64,000 nt of DNA from Alphaproteobacteria bacterium (GTDB taxonomy: Bacteria > Pseudomonadota > Alphaproteobacteria > GCA-016699305), in NCBI GenBank assembly GCA_016699305.1, contig CP064970.1:1302001-1366000 (forward strand), given 5' to 3'. The notes beneath the pieces are model-generated. The model worked only from the letters and a program-made list of their open reading frames with translations. It was not told the DNA's origin and made no database searches. This document shows, piece by piece, positions 33,424-42,141 of this stretch. Both the position numbers and the translations under genes were made by a program. The stretch's first letter is position 1, and each line of letters opens with the position of its first letter.

Positions 33424-34111
33424 GAGGATTGCTTTCGTCGCGCTCGATTTGAGTGTTTGCCCCGCTACCGTCAAAGGACACTGTAACCTCAGGCAGTTTG
33501 CGGTTCAAACCTTCCAAGACCTGATCGGTCACGTCAATAGCCGGATCCGCCCATAAGGTGGATTGGCGCGGCAGAACCAACACAGCTTGGCGCCTATGGG
33601 CTACGTCCGACATCACCTCATGCAAGGCGGTGCGGACTTGGCCCATCGCCGAGGTAAAGGCCTGATTTAGCGAGCGCCTTCTGCCCTGAACATCGCGCTC
33701 GACCACACGGAAACGGTCGCGCAGGGCCTGGGCCTGGCGGTCGAATTCCTCGGGGCTAAGCGTGGCGCGTTGCGCCTTGAGGGTCTGTTCGTCCTCGCGC
33801 AGACGCTTTTCCTCGTCAGCGACTTCTTTTTGGTGGTGGTTACGTTGTGCATTGATCCGCGCCTGAGCGCTTTGGGCCGCCTTGGACTCGGCCATGATCT
33901 TTTGCACATCGACCACCAAATAAGCCGAAGACACGGCGGCAGAGGGCGGCGAACCGGCAGGGATGGGGGACGGGGCAGGCGCGGCATAAGCCAGCCCGAC
34001 CAGAGCCACGCTCACAGCCAGAAAGCTCGAAAGAGCGACACGATAGGAAACACCGCTTTTTTTATGGCTTCCTTCTCCGACGGAGTCATGCCCGCGAAGG
34101 CGGGCATCCAT
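33383..34111 (-). CDS. Skp/OmpH family periplasmic chaperone, start inside a dispersed repeat
   Basis: A protein of the OmpH/Skp family, which chaperones unfolded outer-membrane proteins. After a signal peptide (RVALSSFLAVSVALVGLAYA, cleaved before APAP) comes YLVVDVQKIMAESKAAQSAQ, a long charged coiled coil (about 85-150) and VLVLPRQSTLWADPAIDVTDQVL near the end. The only usable in-frame start before the signal is the ATG at 34111 (or GTG at 34114), which lies in repeat copy 2, so the first ~12 residues (MDARLRGHDSVG) come from the repeat. The 242 residues are longer than E. coli Skp. It lies between bamA and fabZ, as expected. Confidence 0.82.
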   Translation of the reverse strand: MDARLRGHDSVGEGSHKKSGVSYRVALSSFLAVSVALVGLAYAAPAPSPIPAGSPPSAAVSSAYLVVDVQKIMAESKAAQSAQARINAQRNHHQKEVADEEKRLREDEQTLKAQRATLSPEEFDRQAQALRDRFRVVERDVQGRRRSLNQAFTSAMGQVRTALHEVMSDVAHRRQAVLVLPRQSTLWADPAIDVTDQVLEGLNRKLPEVTVSFDGSGANTQIERDESNPHDEIGRNVPSSRP

Positions 34112-34210
34112 CACCCGCCGATAACGCAAGCGTTGAATCGCAAACCCTTCCAAACCGCAGCGCGATCGGCTAGGGCAGGAGATGGACCCCCGCTTTCGCG
34201 AGAGTGACTG
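34082..34210. repeat. Dispersed palindromic repeat, copy 2
   Basis: Contains the hairpin ATGCCCGCGAAGGCGGGCAT followed by CCATCACCC, then a partly matching inverted segment (GGAGATGGACCCCCGCTTTC) and GCGAGAGTGAC. It fills most of the 218 bp between bamA and skp and overlaps the skp start. Translated on the minus strand it gives RVMDARLRGHDS, the usual false peptide of this kind of repeat. Confidence 0.8.
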
Positions 34211-34329
34211 AGGATGAGGGGCAGTTCCACCATGGGAAATGCTGCGCCTTCTGGATTCAAAAGACGCGCCCAGACCTTCGCGCCCAAGCCAAAAAGCCCC
34301 TAGCCGGTATGTCAGGCCAGCCTTCATCA

Positions 34330-36624
34330 TTACAGCCTTGTTCCAAAGCTGAAACGGAACCGTTCGACCTTGTCATAGGACTCGCGCTGGAACGGCTCGG
34401 CCCAATCGACGCGGATCGGTCCCAGCGGAGACTGCCACGACACGCCAAAGCCGACGCTGGCACGCAACGCCTCCGTCGCCATAAAGGTTTCCGAAGGCAA
34501 CGCTTTGACATCCGCGCCGCCCAACGTGCCCATATCCGTGAACACATGGCCCTTAAAGCCCAGCTCCTCGGGCAGGCCGATGGGCAGTTCCAGCTCGGCG
34601 CTGCTGCGCACATAGCGCGTACCGCCCAAGGAGTCGTCGGCCCCGGCGGTCAAGTCGCGCGGCCCAACGCCGGCAAAGGCAAAACCGCGCAGATTGTCGC
34701 CGCCCAGGAAGAAGTGGTCGTTGATGCGCGTGCGCTGACCCAAACCATCCATCCATCCGCCTTCGCCCAGCAGGCTAAACACCCATTGCGGCGCGATGGG
34801 GTAGTACCAACTACCCGTCAGCTTACTGCGCAGATATTGCACGTCGCCGCCGGCCCCGGCCACATCGGTGGACAAACGCACGACATAACCATCCGTGGGT
34901 TTCAGCTTGCTATCGCGCTTATCCCAAGACAGCTCTTGGCCCAGGATCGAGCTGATCGTGGTGCCTTCCTGTTCCCGCACGAAGCGCGAGGCATCGGAAG
35001 GCACGTTGTTGATCTCGTCCGAGCTAAAGGTATAACTGAGCTTTTGACGCAAGCTCTCGGTGATAGGATAGCCAAGGCGCAGGCCAAAACCCGTGGAAGC
35101 TTCGTCATATGAGCTGCGATCCTGGTTGTCGCGGTTGACGCGGAACAGGTCCACGCCCGCCGCCAAATCGCGCTCCAGGAAATACGGCTCGGTAAAGCTG
35201 GCGTCATAGCTTTGGGTGCGGCCCGAAGCCGTCACGCCCAGACGCGCATCCTGACCGCGCCCTAGGAAATTGCGCTCGCGGATGCTGAAATCGCCCAGAA
35301 TCCCGTCGGCGGTGGAATACCCCGCGCCGATCGACAACTCGCCCGTGGATTTTTCCTTGATCTCGGTCTTGAGCACCGTGCGGTCCGGCTGCGAGCCTTC
35401 CGCCGGGGTCACATTGACCGTCTCGAAAAAGCCGAGGTCCTTGACGCGCTGCTCGGAACGCTTCAGCAGGGACAAATTGAACGGATCGCCTTCGGCCAAG
35501 AGCATCTCGCGCCGCACCACCTTGTCCATGGTGCGCATGTTTCCTGCCACATCGATGCGCTCGACATAGACCTTAGGACCTTCGTTCAACACGAAGGTCA
35601 TCGTGATTTCGCGCGTTTCGCGGTTGCGGTCCATGCGCGGCTCGACGCGCACAAAAGCATATTGTCGATCGCCCACCGCCGCCGATAATTTGGCGATACT
35701 GTCCTCGACCTGGCGCGAATCGTACCAATCGCCTTGGCGGACGGTGACGAATTCACGCAAGGACTCGCCGTCCAAGCCTTTAATCTGGCTTTCCAACTTG
35801 ACGGGGCCGAAGCGATAGCGTTCGCCTTCCTCCATCGTGAAGGTGACCAGGAAATCCTCGCGGTCCTGGGTCAGCTCGGCCGTGGCCGAGGCGACGCGGA
35901 AATCGGCATAGCCTTCGCCCAGGTAAAAGCGGCGCAGCAATTCCTTGTCAAAGCCCGTGCGGTCCGGATCGTAAAAATCCGTGGCCGAGAGAAACCGCCA
36001 CCAGCGCGTCTCGCGCGTGGCCATCTGCGACCGTAGTTCCGAATCGCTAAACGCCTTGTTGCCGACGAAGGCGATGCGCTGCACGCCCGTGCGGCTGCCT
36101 TCCTTGATCTCATAGACCAGATCGACGCGGTTTTGTTCCAACTTGACCACTTTGGGCGTGACCACCGCGCCAAAGCGCCCGTTGCGCTGATACAAATCCA
36201 ACAAACGCTGCACATCCGATTGCACACGCGCGCGGGTCAACACGCCGCGCGCCTTCATCTGCACTTCTTTTTCCAGGTCTTCGGTCTTGAGGTGGTCGTT
36301 GCCCTCGAAAACCAGGCGGTTGACGATGGGGTTCTCCGTCACCGTGACGACCAATGTGTCGTTATCCATGGCCAAGGCGACATCGTTGAAAAGGCCGCTG
36401 GCGAACAGGGCCTTCAAGGATTGGTCCAGACGTTCGGGGCTGGCCTCGTCGCCCACGCCAAGGCTTAGATAGGACAAGACCGTCTGGCGTTCGATACGCT
36501 GCGCGTTGTCGATGCGGATCTGTTCGATCACCGCCGCGTTCAGCACGGCCGGAGTCCAGGCCGCCAGGGCCAGGGTCAGAAAGGCAACGCCCGCCCGCCC
36601 GCTCTTTAATGATGCGTTGCCCAT
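34330..36624 (-). CDS. bamA: Outer membrane protein assembly factor BamA
   Basis: Core of the BAM complex that folds and inserts beta-barrel proteins. The 764-residue precursor has a signal peptide (GVAFLTLALAAWTPAVLNA), five POTRA domains (about 26-430; IEQIRIDNAQRIERQTVL, NPIVNRLVFEGNDHLK, GVQRIAFVGNKAFSD, VYVERIDVAGNMRT) and a C-terminal barrel with the L6 motif region LRGF and a terminal RFRFSFGTRL ending. I start at the ATG at 36624 with AAGGGA close upstream; the frame to 36708 overlaps rseP. BamE, its partner, is at 6.9-7.3 kb. Confidence 0.95.
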   Translation of the reverse strand: MGNASLKSGRAGVAFLTLALAAWTPAVLNAAVIEQIRIDNAQRIERQTVLSYLSLGVGDEASPERLDQSLKALFASGLFNDVALAMDNDTLVVTVTENPIVNRLVFEGNDHLKTEDLEKEVQMKARGVLTRARVQSDVQRLLDLYQRNGRFGAVVTPKVVKLEQNRVDLVYEIKEGSRTGVQRIAFVGNKAFSDSELRSQMATRETRWWRFLSATDFYDPDRTGFDKELLRRFYLGEGYADFRVASATAELTQDREDFLVTFTMEEGERYRFGPVKLESQIKGLDGESLREFVTVRQGDWYDSRQVEDSIAKLSAAVGDRQYAFVRVEPRMDRNRETREITMTFVLNEGPKVYVERIDVAGNMRTMDKVVRREMLLAEGDPFNLSLLKRSEQRVKDLGFFETVNVTPAEGSQPDRTVLKTEIKEKSTGELSIGAGYSTADGILGDFSIRERNFLGRGQDARLGVTASGRTQSYDASFTEPYFLERDLAAGVDLFRVNRDNQDRSSYDEASTGFGLRLGYPITESLRQKLSYTFSSDEINNVPSDASRFVREQEGTTISSILGQELSWDKRDSKLKPTDGYVVRLSTDVAGAGGDVQYLRSKLTGSWYYPIAPQWVFSLLGEGGWMDGLGQRTRINDHFFLGGDNLRGFAFAGVGPRDLTAGADDSLGGTRYVRSSAELELPIGLPEELGFKGHVFTDMGTLGGADVKALPSETFMATEALRASVGFGVSWQSPLGPIRVDWAEPFQRESYDKVERFRFSFGTRL

Positions 36625-36643
36625 GGATTCCCTTTGTCGCCTC

Positions 36644-37825
36644 TTACGAAAACAGCCCTTTGAGGAAACTGAACACGCGCAATTGGACGATATCGTTCCA
36701 TGTGGCAAAGAGCATCAAAGCCAGAACGGTACCAAGGCCAATGCGGGCGGCGGCTTCTTGGACTCGTTCACCCAAGGGCCGACCACGCAGTTTCTCGCAG
36801 GCGTAGAATAGCAGGTGGCCCCCGTCGAGCAAGGGGATCGGAAATAAGTTCAACAGGCCCAGATTCAGCGACAACAACGCCACGAACCACAGCACATTCG
36901 CCAAACCCATTCGCGCGGTCTCGCCCGACATCTGGGCGATGCGTAAAGGTCCGCCCAAGACTTCCTTGGCGTCGCGCGCGCCTGAAATGGCCTGGCCCAG
37001 CGTGCGTAAGGTGGTCCAGGTCAGCTCCACCACTTCCTGACCGGCGGCACTGATCGACTCCATTCCGCCTAGTTTACGAAATTCCAATGTCGGGCTGATC
37101 ACCCCCAGGCGGGGGCGGGCGGCAGCGGCCTGCTCATCCGGGGTCTTTTGATCGGTCTTGCCTGGTTCGGCCAAAGCGGCAGGGGCCGCGCTGCGTATGG
37201 GGGTGACCGTGATCTCGGTTTCGTTCCCTTCGCGCGCATAGCGCAAACGCACGGGCTGGCCATTGGCCAAGAGAATCTGACGCTGGATATCTTCGAACCG
37301 CTCAATGGCATAGCCATCGACCGACAGGATGCGATCTCCCTTCAAAAGCCCCGCTTGCTGCGCCGCGCCGCCTTCGACCAAGCCGCCGACCATGGGCGGG
37401 GTAAAGGGGCGGCCATAGGCCATGAACAAGCCCACCAGCACCACGAATGCGAAGATGTAATTCACCACCGGTCCCGCCGCGACGATGGCGGATTTTTGGC
37501 CCAAGGGCTTGGCGAAAAAGGCCTGGCCGCGCTGATCCGCGCTCATACTTGCTCCCGCCTTGGCGTCGGGCATGCTGGCCGGATCGGCATCACCAAAGAA
37601 TTTCACATAACCGCCGATGGGAAACAGGGCCACGCGCCAGCGCGTGCCGTGCTTGTCCATGCGATGGAACAATTCGGGGCCAAAGCCGATGGAGAAGGTC
37701 TCGACCCGCACGCCGCAGCGACGCGCCACCCAGTAATGACCAAACTCATGCACGAACACCACGACCGTCAATATGGCCGCAAAGGGAACGCCATAATTCC
37801 AAATCAAAGAAAGCAGATCGGTCAT
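36644..37825 (-). CDS. rseP: Site-2 membrane metalloprotease RseP
   Basis: Intramembrane zinc protease that cuts anti-sigma factors and leftover signal peptides. The 393-residue protein shows HEFGH in VVVFVHEFGHYWVARRCGV, IGGYVKFFGDADPAS, a PDZ domain (about 125-200, VGGLVEGGAAQQAGLLKGD), and the second active-site motif LNLFPIPLLDGGH near 335-350. It follows dxr by 33 bp and precedes bamA by 19 bp. Confidence 0.95.
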   Translation of the reverse strand: MTDLLSLIWNYGVPFAAILTVVVFVHEFGHYWVARRCGVRVETFSIGFGPELFHRMDKHGTRWRVALFPIGGYVKFFGDADPASMPDAKAGASMSADQRGQAFFAKPLGQKSAIVAAGPVVNYIFAFVVLVGLFMAYGRPFTPPMVGGLVEGGAAQQAGLLKGDRILSVDGYAIERFEDIQRQILLANGQPVRLRYAREGNETEITVTPIRSAAPAALAEPGKTDQKTPDEQAAAARPRLGVISPTLEFRKLGGMESISAAGQEVVELTWTTLRTLGQAISGARDAKEVLGGPLRIAQMSGETARMGLANVLWFVALLSLNLGLLNLFPIPLLDGGHLLFYACEKLRGRPLGERVQEAAARIGLGTVLALMLFATWNDIVQLRVFSFLKGLFS

Positions 37826-37858
37826 GCGCGTATGTCTCCTGTCATATCCTGGTAAAGC

Positions 37859-39040
37859 CTAGGCCGCGCGTTTGCGGCCCAGATACTGCCGCGCATAGGC
37901 GCGGGCCTGGGTATCAACTTGGGCAAGTGTGTCCAAAGAATCAAGGGGCGGGGCCGCCACGCCGTCAAGAGTGGCCTCGACACAGGCCGTAATCCCCAGA
38001 AAATCCAGCTTTTCTTCCAGGAAACTTTGCACGGCCACCTCGTTGGCGGCGTTCATGATGGCCGGGGAAGTGCCGCCGCGACGCAGCGCCTCGCGCGCCA
38101 AGGGCAAGGCGGGAAAGGCTACCTCGTCGGGCGCTTCGAAGGTCAAGGTAGAGTGGCGCGCCAAGTCCAGGCCCGGCACAGGAACCGGAATGCGCCGGGG
38201 CCAGGCCAAGGCTACGGCGATGGGCGTGCGCATATCGGGACTGCCCAGCTGGGCCAAAGTGGAACCGTCGGCGTATTCGACCATGCTATGCACCACGGAT
38301 TGCGGATGCACGACCACGTCGATCTTTTCGGACGGCATGTCGAACAGGAAATGCGCCTCGATCAATTCCAGGCCCTTATTCATCAATGTCGCGCTGTCGA
38401 TGGAGATCTTCGCGCCCATGCTCCATGTCGGGTGTTTCAGGGCCTGGGCGGGGGTGACATGCTCCAGTCTGTCGCGGCTCCAGCCTCGGAAAGGACCGCC
38501 CGAACAGGTCAGGATCAGGCGTAGAATTTGATCGCGCTGGTCTGTGTCCAGGCACTGGAAAATCGCGCTGTGTTCGCTGTCCACCGGCAACAGATCGCCT
38601 CCGCCTTGGCGCATGGCGTCCAGCAGCAAGGGACCGGCGCAAACCAGGCATTCCTTATTGGCAAAGGCCACCCGCGCGCCGCGCCTTGCGGCGGCCATGG
38701 TCGCGTCCAAACCGGCCGCGCCCACGATGGCGGCCATGACGATGGGGGCCGGTCGCTGCGCCGCCTCGATCACCGCTTGGGGACCGGCCGCTGCCTCGAT
38801 GCCGCTGCCGGAAAGAGCCTCGCGCAATTCGCCATAGGCCGATTCATCGGCCACCACGGCCAGGCGCGCTTTATGCTCGATGGCCAAACGCGCCAATTCC
38901 TTGGCCTTGCGATTGGCCACCAAGGCATCCACCGCATAGGAATCCGGATGACGCCCGATAACATCCAATGTCTGAACGCCGACCGAGCCGGTGGCCCCTA
39001 GAATAGTCACTCCTGCCGGAGAAGAAGAAATCCGGGTCAT
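37859..39040 (-). CDS. dxr: 1-deoxy-D-xylulose-5-phosphate reductoisomerase
   Basis: Second step of the MEP isoprenoid pathway, NADPH-dependent. 393 residues with VTILGATGSVGVQTLDVI (cofactor binding), ANKECLVCAG, PVDSEHSAIFQC, TCSGGPFR, HPTWSMGAKISIDSATLMNKGLE (written in two parts: HPTWSMGAKI and SIDSATLMNKG) and HPQSVVHSMVEY. cdsA and uppS, its usual neighbours, are not beside it; comF is upstream by 32 bp. Confidence 0.97.
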   Translation of the reverse strand: MTRISSSPAGVTILGATGSVGVQTLDVIGRHPDSYAVDALVANRKAKELARLAIEHKARLAVVADESAYGELREALSGSGIEAAAGPQAVIEAAQRPAPIVMAAIVGAAGLDATMAAARRGARVAFANKECLVCAGPLLLDAMRQGGGDLLPVDSEHSAIFQCLDTDQRDQILRLILTCSGGPFRGWSRDRLEHVTPAQALKHPTWSMGAKISIDSATLMNKGLELIEAHFLFDMPSEKIDVVVHPQSVVHSMVEYADGSTLAQLGSPDMRTPIAVALAWPRRIPVPVPGLDLARHSTLTFEAPDEVAFPALPLAREALRRGGTSPAIMNAANEVAVQSFLEEKLDFLGITACVEATLDGVAAPPLDSLDTLAQVDTQARAYARQYLGRKRAA

Positions 39041-39072
39041 ATTCTGAATGCTCCTGTATACGACGTTATGTT

Positions 39073-39849
39073 CTATGACGCAGGCACCACGCGGGCGGCG
39101 GTCAGCACCGTGACCTTGGCAGCGCCCGCGCGAAGCAACACGCGGGCCGCCTCGTCCACCGTGGCCCCTGTGGTCAGCACATCATCCACCAAAACAAGCG
39201 AAACTCCCACGATTTTATGGCGCAGATGGGGTGGCACCCAAAACGCGCCCCCGACATTGGCACGTCGCTGCACGCGGCTATGGCCTTTTTGGCTGGGAGT
39301 CATGCGACGGCGGCGCAACAGGCGGCTCCAAACCGGCCTATCCACCTGTTTTCCCACGGCTTGCGCCAACAACACCGACTGGTTATAGCGACGATGCCAC
39401 AGGCGCGTCCAATGCAAGGGAACGGGGATCAAGGCATCCGCATCTTGGCACAAATCGCGCCCGGCACGCGCCATCCAGCCGCCCAAAAGCTCGGCCAATT
39501 CTGTCTGGTCGCCGTGCTTGAGCGCCAATATCAGGCCACGGCTGTGATCGTCATAGACCGTGGCGGCACGCGCCGCGACAAAATGCGGGGTGTGGGCCAG
39601 GCATCCGGCGCATAGGCAATCTTCCCCCATTTCATAGGGAAAGGGCAGACCGCATAAGGCGCAATGGGGCGCGGCGATCAGCTTGAGCCCGGCGGCGCAA
39701 GCGGGGCATAGTCCCCCCATGCGCTGCACCCGAGTCTCGCAATGGGGACATAAAGGCGGCAAGATGAAATCCAGCATCCCTAGGCCCAGATGACCTGGCC
39801 AGGCCCCTAGGAGAGTCAGTCCCTTTCGTACCAAGGATAAAACCGTCAT
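39073..39849 (-). CDS. ComF family phosphoribosyltransferase-like protein
   Basis: ComF proteins join an N-terminal zinc-binding region to a PRTase fold and help DNA uptake in competent species. Seen: CPHCETRV with CPAC (first pair), HCALCGLPF and CLCAGC (second pair), LILALKHGD, IPVPLHWTRLWHRRYNQS and the PRPP loop VLVDDVLTTGAT. The start is uncertain: the ATG at 39849 overlaps the divergent NudF start in one CATG, while the ATG at 39774 (MLDFILPPLCPHC) would avoid overlap. Confidence 0.87.
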   Translation of the reverse strand: MTVLSLVRKGLTLLGAWPGHLGLGMLDFILPPLCPHCETRVQRMGGLCPACAAGLKLIAAPHCALCGLPFPYEMGEDCLCAGCLAHTPHFVAARAATVYDDHSRGLILALKHGDQTELAELLGGWMARAGRDLCQDADALIPVPLHWTRLWHRRYNQSVLLAQAVGKQVDRPVWSRLLRRRRMTPSQKGHSRVQRRANVGGAFWVPPHLRHKIVGVSLVLVDDVLTTGATVDEAARVLLRAGAAKVTVLTAARVVPAS

Positions 39850-40450
39850 GACCGATGAAACGCCTTTTCGCCATGTCGAAGTTCTCGAGAGAAACACAGC
39901 CTATCAAGGCTATATACGGGTCGAGCAGATGACATTGCGTCACAGCCTCAGCACCGGCGGCATGAGCCAACCCATGCGGCGCGAGGCGGTGCGGCTGGGT
40001 CGTTCGGTGGTCGTTCTGCCTTATGATCCCGTCCGCGATCTTGTGGTGATGATCGAAGAATTCCGCGCGCCGCCTTTTGTCGTCGGCGGTCCAGGCTGGA
40101 TGCGCCAATTGCCGGCAGGGGCGGTCGAAGCGGGGGAGGAGATGGCCCATGCCGCCATGCGCGAATTGCATGAGGAGGCGGGGCTGGACGCGCGCGAGAT
40201 GATCCCCATCGCCCAAATCTTCGAAAGCCCGGGCATATTGGACCTATGTTGCCATGTGTTTTGCGCCCTGGTGGAGGTCGCCGCCCCTGGACCCTTACCC
40301 ACGCGCGGGATTGACGAGGAAGACATCACCGTCCTGGCCCTTCCTGCCGAACAAGTCATCGCCGATGCCCTGGAAGGCCGCATCCAACACGGCCCTTCTT
40401 TGGCCCCCTTGCTATGGTTGGCCATCAAACGCCCGTCTTTGCGGAAGTGA
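39848..40450 (+). CDS. ADP-ribose pyrophosphatase-like Nudix hydrolase (NudF type)
   Basis: A 200-residue Nudix enzyme. VVVLPYDPVRDLVVMIEEFR precedes the complete box GAVEAGEEMAHAAMRELHEE followed by AGL (about 91-113), and ARELHEE acids are intact. NudF-type proteins split ADP-ribose and related sugars. Its ATG shares a CATG palindrome with the proposed comF start on the other strand, so the two promoters must overlap the opposite gene or one start is wrong. A dispersed repeat follows. Confidence 0.9.
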   Translation: MTDETPFRHVEVLERNTAYQGYIRVEQMTLRHSLSTGGMSQPMRREAVRLGRSVVVLPYDPVRDLVVMIEEFRAPPFVVGGPGWMRQLPAGAVEAGEEMAHAAMRELHEEAGLDAREMIPIAQIFESPGILDLCCHVFCALVEVAAPGPLPTRGIDEEDITVLALPAEQVIADALEGRIQHGPSLAPLLWLAIKRPSLRK

Positions 40451-40613
40451 CGCATGAGGGGAGGGAGGCTCACGACAAGCCATGCCGCGCTTTTTTGCTC
40501 ACCCACCCCACAGCGAGTCATGCTCGCCCCCGCCTACGCGAGAGCAGGCTCCTGCGGGCATCCATCACCCGCCATTTACGCTAATATTGAATCTCAGACT
40601 CTTTTCTGAAGCA
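40445..40613. repeat. Dispersed palindromic repeat, copy 3
   Basis: Begins at the NudF stop with GTGACGCATGAGGGGAGGG, then GGCTCACGACAAGCCATGCC as in copies 1 and 5, a GAGTCATGCTCGC block, and CGGGCATCCATCACCCG, ending near TTGAATCTCAGACTC. The inner hairpin is disturbed by an insertion (CCTACGCGAGAGCAGGCTCCT). It separates NudF from the pilin-like gene. Confidence 0.78.
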
Positions 40614-40663
40614 AAGCATCATCGCCCGGATAATCGGGAACAACGCCAGAGAGCCAAGGGCGG

Positions 40664-41284
40664 TTATCCGCGCAGGCGGAAAGTCCAAGCTACCTCGTTT
40701 TGAGACAGGCTGCACGCGCTGCGGGCCGCCGCTGCGCCGACCGGCATGGTCAAAGGCGCGCTGCGGTTGACGCTGATCGCCGCAAGACCGGTCGAAACGC
40801 TGCCGCTGACCTGCCGTTTGGTGGCGTTGGAATGTTCCTGCACCAGACGCGCGCACACATCGGCAGGCAGGCTCTTAAAGCGCAGCACATAACTGGCACC
40901 CAGCCCCTCCACCGTCACGCTGCCGCCACCGGCCCAAACGCCGGGCGCGCTGCGATGCCAGGGATGGTCGATCACGCCCTCGGACTTGCCCAGATCGCGT
41001 CGCCAGGCCTTAATAAAGGCCCCCGCTTGGTCCAGGGCCTGCGTCACTTGTGCCTCATTCCCCGATAGCCCCATTTGGCCATAGGGCGAACCACGCACGG
41101 CCTGAGGCAGGCTGACAAATTGTCGATCGGCCAATGTGAAATTCCGGTCCGATTGCACACCATCGGTGTACAGATACCATCCCCCGGCCAACACACCGCC
41201 CAGGATGATCAAAACGATCAACGCGCGCAGCAGATCGAACCCCGCATTGCGGTGGGCGGAACGGGAAAGATGCGGTCCAGACAT
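40664..41284 (-). CDS. Type IV prepilin-like protein (PilS-like, no Glu5)
   Basis: A 206-residue protein with a class III-type leader MSGPHLSRSAHRNAG followed by FDLLRALIVLIILGGVLAGGW, the hydrophobic helix of a type IV pilin. The residue at mature position +5 is Arg, not the usual Glu. The C-terminal domain has two Cys (DVCARL and SACSL) and ends WTFRLRG, identical to the end of the neighbouring prepilin. It is probably a minor pilin or pseudopilin of the same system, about 110 bp downstream of that gene and after its terminator. Confidence 0.75.
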   Translation of the reverse strand: MSGPHLSRSAHRNAGFDLLRALIVLIILGGVLAGGWYLYTDGVQSDRNFTLADRQFVSLPQAVRGSPYGQMGLSGNEAQVTQALDQAGAFIKAWRRDLGKSEGVIDHPWHRSAPGVWAGGGSVTVEGLGASYVLRFKSLPADVCARLVQEHSNATKRQVSGSVSTGLAAISVNRSAPLTMPVGAAAARSACSLSQNEVAWTFRLRG

Positions 41285-41337
41285 GGCAGATATCCTTTAT
41301 AAAGTTTCAAACGCTTGACAGTTCTGACCCCTTCAGT

Positions 41338-41371
41338 AAAAAGGCCGCCAACGGAAGATCCGAAGGCGGCC
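41338..41371 (-). terminator. Rho-independent terminator after the PilS-type prepilin gene
   Basis: On the minus strand GGCCGCC, a 15 bp loop, GGCGGCC and five Ts, 25 bp beyond the prepilin stop. It should separate this transcript from the following pilin-like gene. Confidence 0.8.
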
Positions 41372-41395
41372 CTTTCCTATACCTTCACCAAGGCA

Positions 41396-41992
41396 TTAGC
41401 CGCGTAGGCGAAATGTCCAGGTGACGTCATTAGTCGCCGCGTTGGCACACTGCCCGGCAGCTGTAGCAACCGTGACCGCCGTCGTCGCGTTCCTAAGATC
41501 AATACCCCCAACCTGCAACAAACCAATTTGCCCGGTTTGCTGGGATGAACGCGTGATCATGTTGATGCACGCTTCACGAGGAAGTCCGCCAAAGGTCACC
41601 GCAAACTCTTGGCCGCTTGCACCTTGAGCCACACAAACGGTTCCAGCACAGCCGCCAGCAGCAGTACCAGCTGACCATGGGTGATCAAGTAGGCTATCTA
41701 CGACGCTTGATCCACTACGGCGCATCTCGACAGGAAACACCCCAGCTTGATTGAGCTGGAGCACGGTAGGTGAGCCGAAAGTTCCCTGATTTGCATACAG
41801 GCTGCGCACGTTCTGCACGATCTGCAGCAATTGCTGATTGCCTTTGCCCGCACGCCAGTTTTCATACACGGCAGCGGCGGCGGCCCAGATGCCACCGATG
41901 ATGAGGCCCACGATGCCAAGAACGATGGCGGCTTCAACCAAGTTGAAGCCCGCCTCGCCACGACGGCGGCCTAGGTTGAGGGAAGTCTGCAT
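41396..41992 (-). CDS. Type IVb prepilin, PilS family
   Basis: A 198-residue prepilin. After a short basic leader (MQTSLNLGRRRGEAG) comes FNLVEAAIVLGIVGLIIGGIW, with cleavage expected between G and F and Glu at +5. The rest is a PilS-type globular domain with Cys pairs (GGCAGTVC, REACINM, GQCANA) and C-terminal WTFRLRG. PilS pilins form the thin pilus of IncI-type conjugation systems, whose transfer machinery is related to Dot/Icm. A strong AAGGAG precedes the ATG at 41992; the frame to 42064 is an overrun. Confidence 0.85.
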   Translation of the reverse strand: MQTSLNLGRRRGEAGFNLVEAAIVLGIVGLIIGGIWAAAAAVYENWRAGKGNQQLLQIVQNVRSLYANQGTFGSPTVLQLNQAGVFPVEMRRSGSSVVDSLLDHPWSAGTAAGGCAGTVCVAQGASGQEFAVTFGGLPREACINMITRSSQQTGQIGLLQVGGIDLRNATTAVTVATAAGQCANAATNDVTWTFRLRG

Positions 41993-42069
41993 AAGAAGAT
42001 CTCCTTTCCAGATCGTTTGTTCGTCCACGACCAATAAAAGCCTCGTTGATGAGGGCTTCCTCACCTAAG

Positions 42070-42125
42070 CCTTGCCTCTTGCAAGGAGTGCCCAAGCGAG
42101 GGTGCCGGAGGTGTTTTCTGCACCC
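42070..42125 (-). promoter_or_regulatory. Structured 5' leader of the prepilin gene
   Basis: The 41993-42374 gap has no gene. Two hairpins lie in the presumed prepilin leader: CCTTGC-CTCTT-GCAAGG (42070-42086) and GGGTGC...GCACCC (42100-42125), whose loop on the minus strand holds CACCTCC, complementary to a ribosome-binding site. It could influence translation of the prepilin mRNA. Confidence 0.4.
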
Positions 42126-42141
42126 CCAGATTCGGTCCCTT

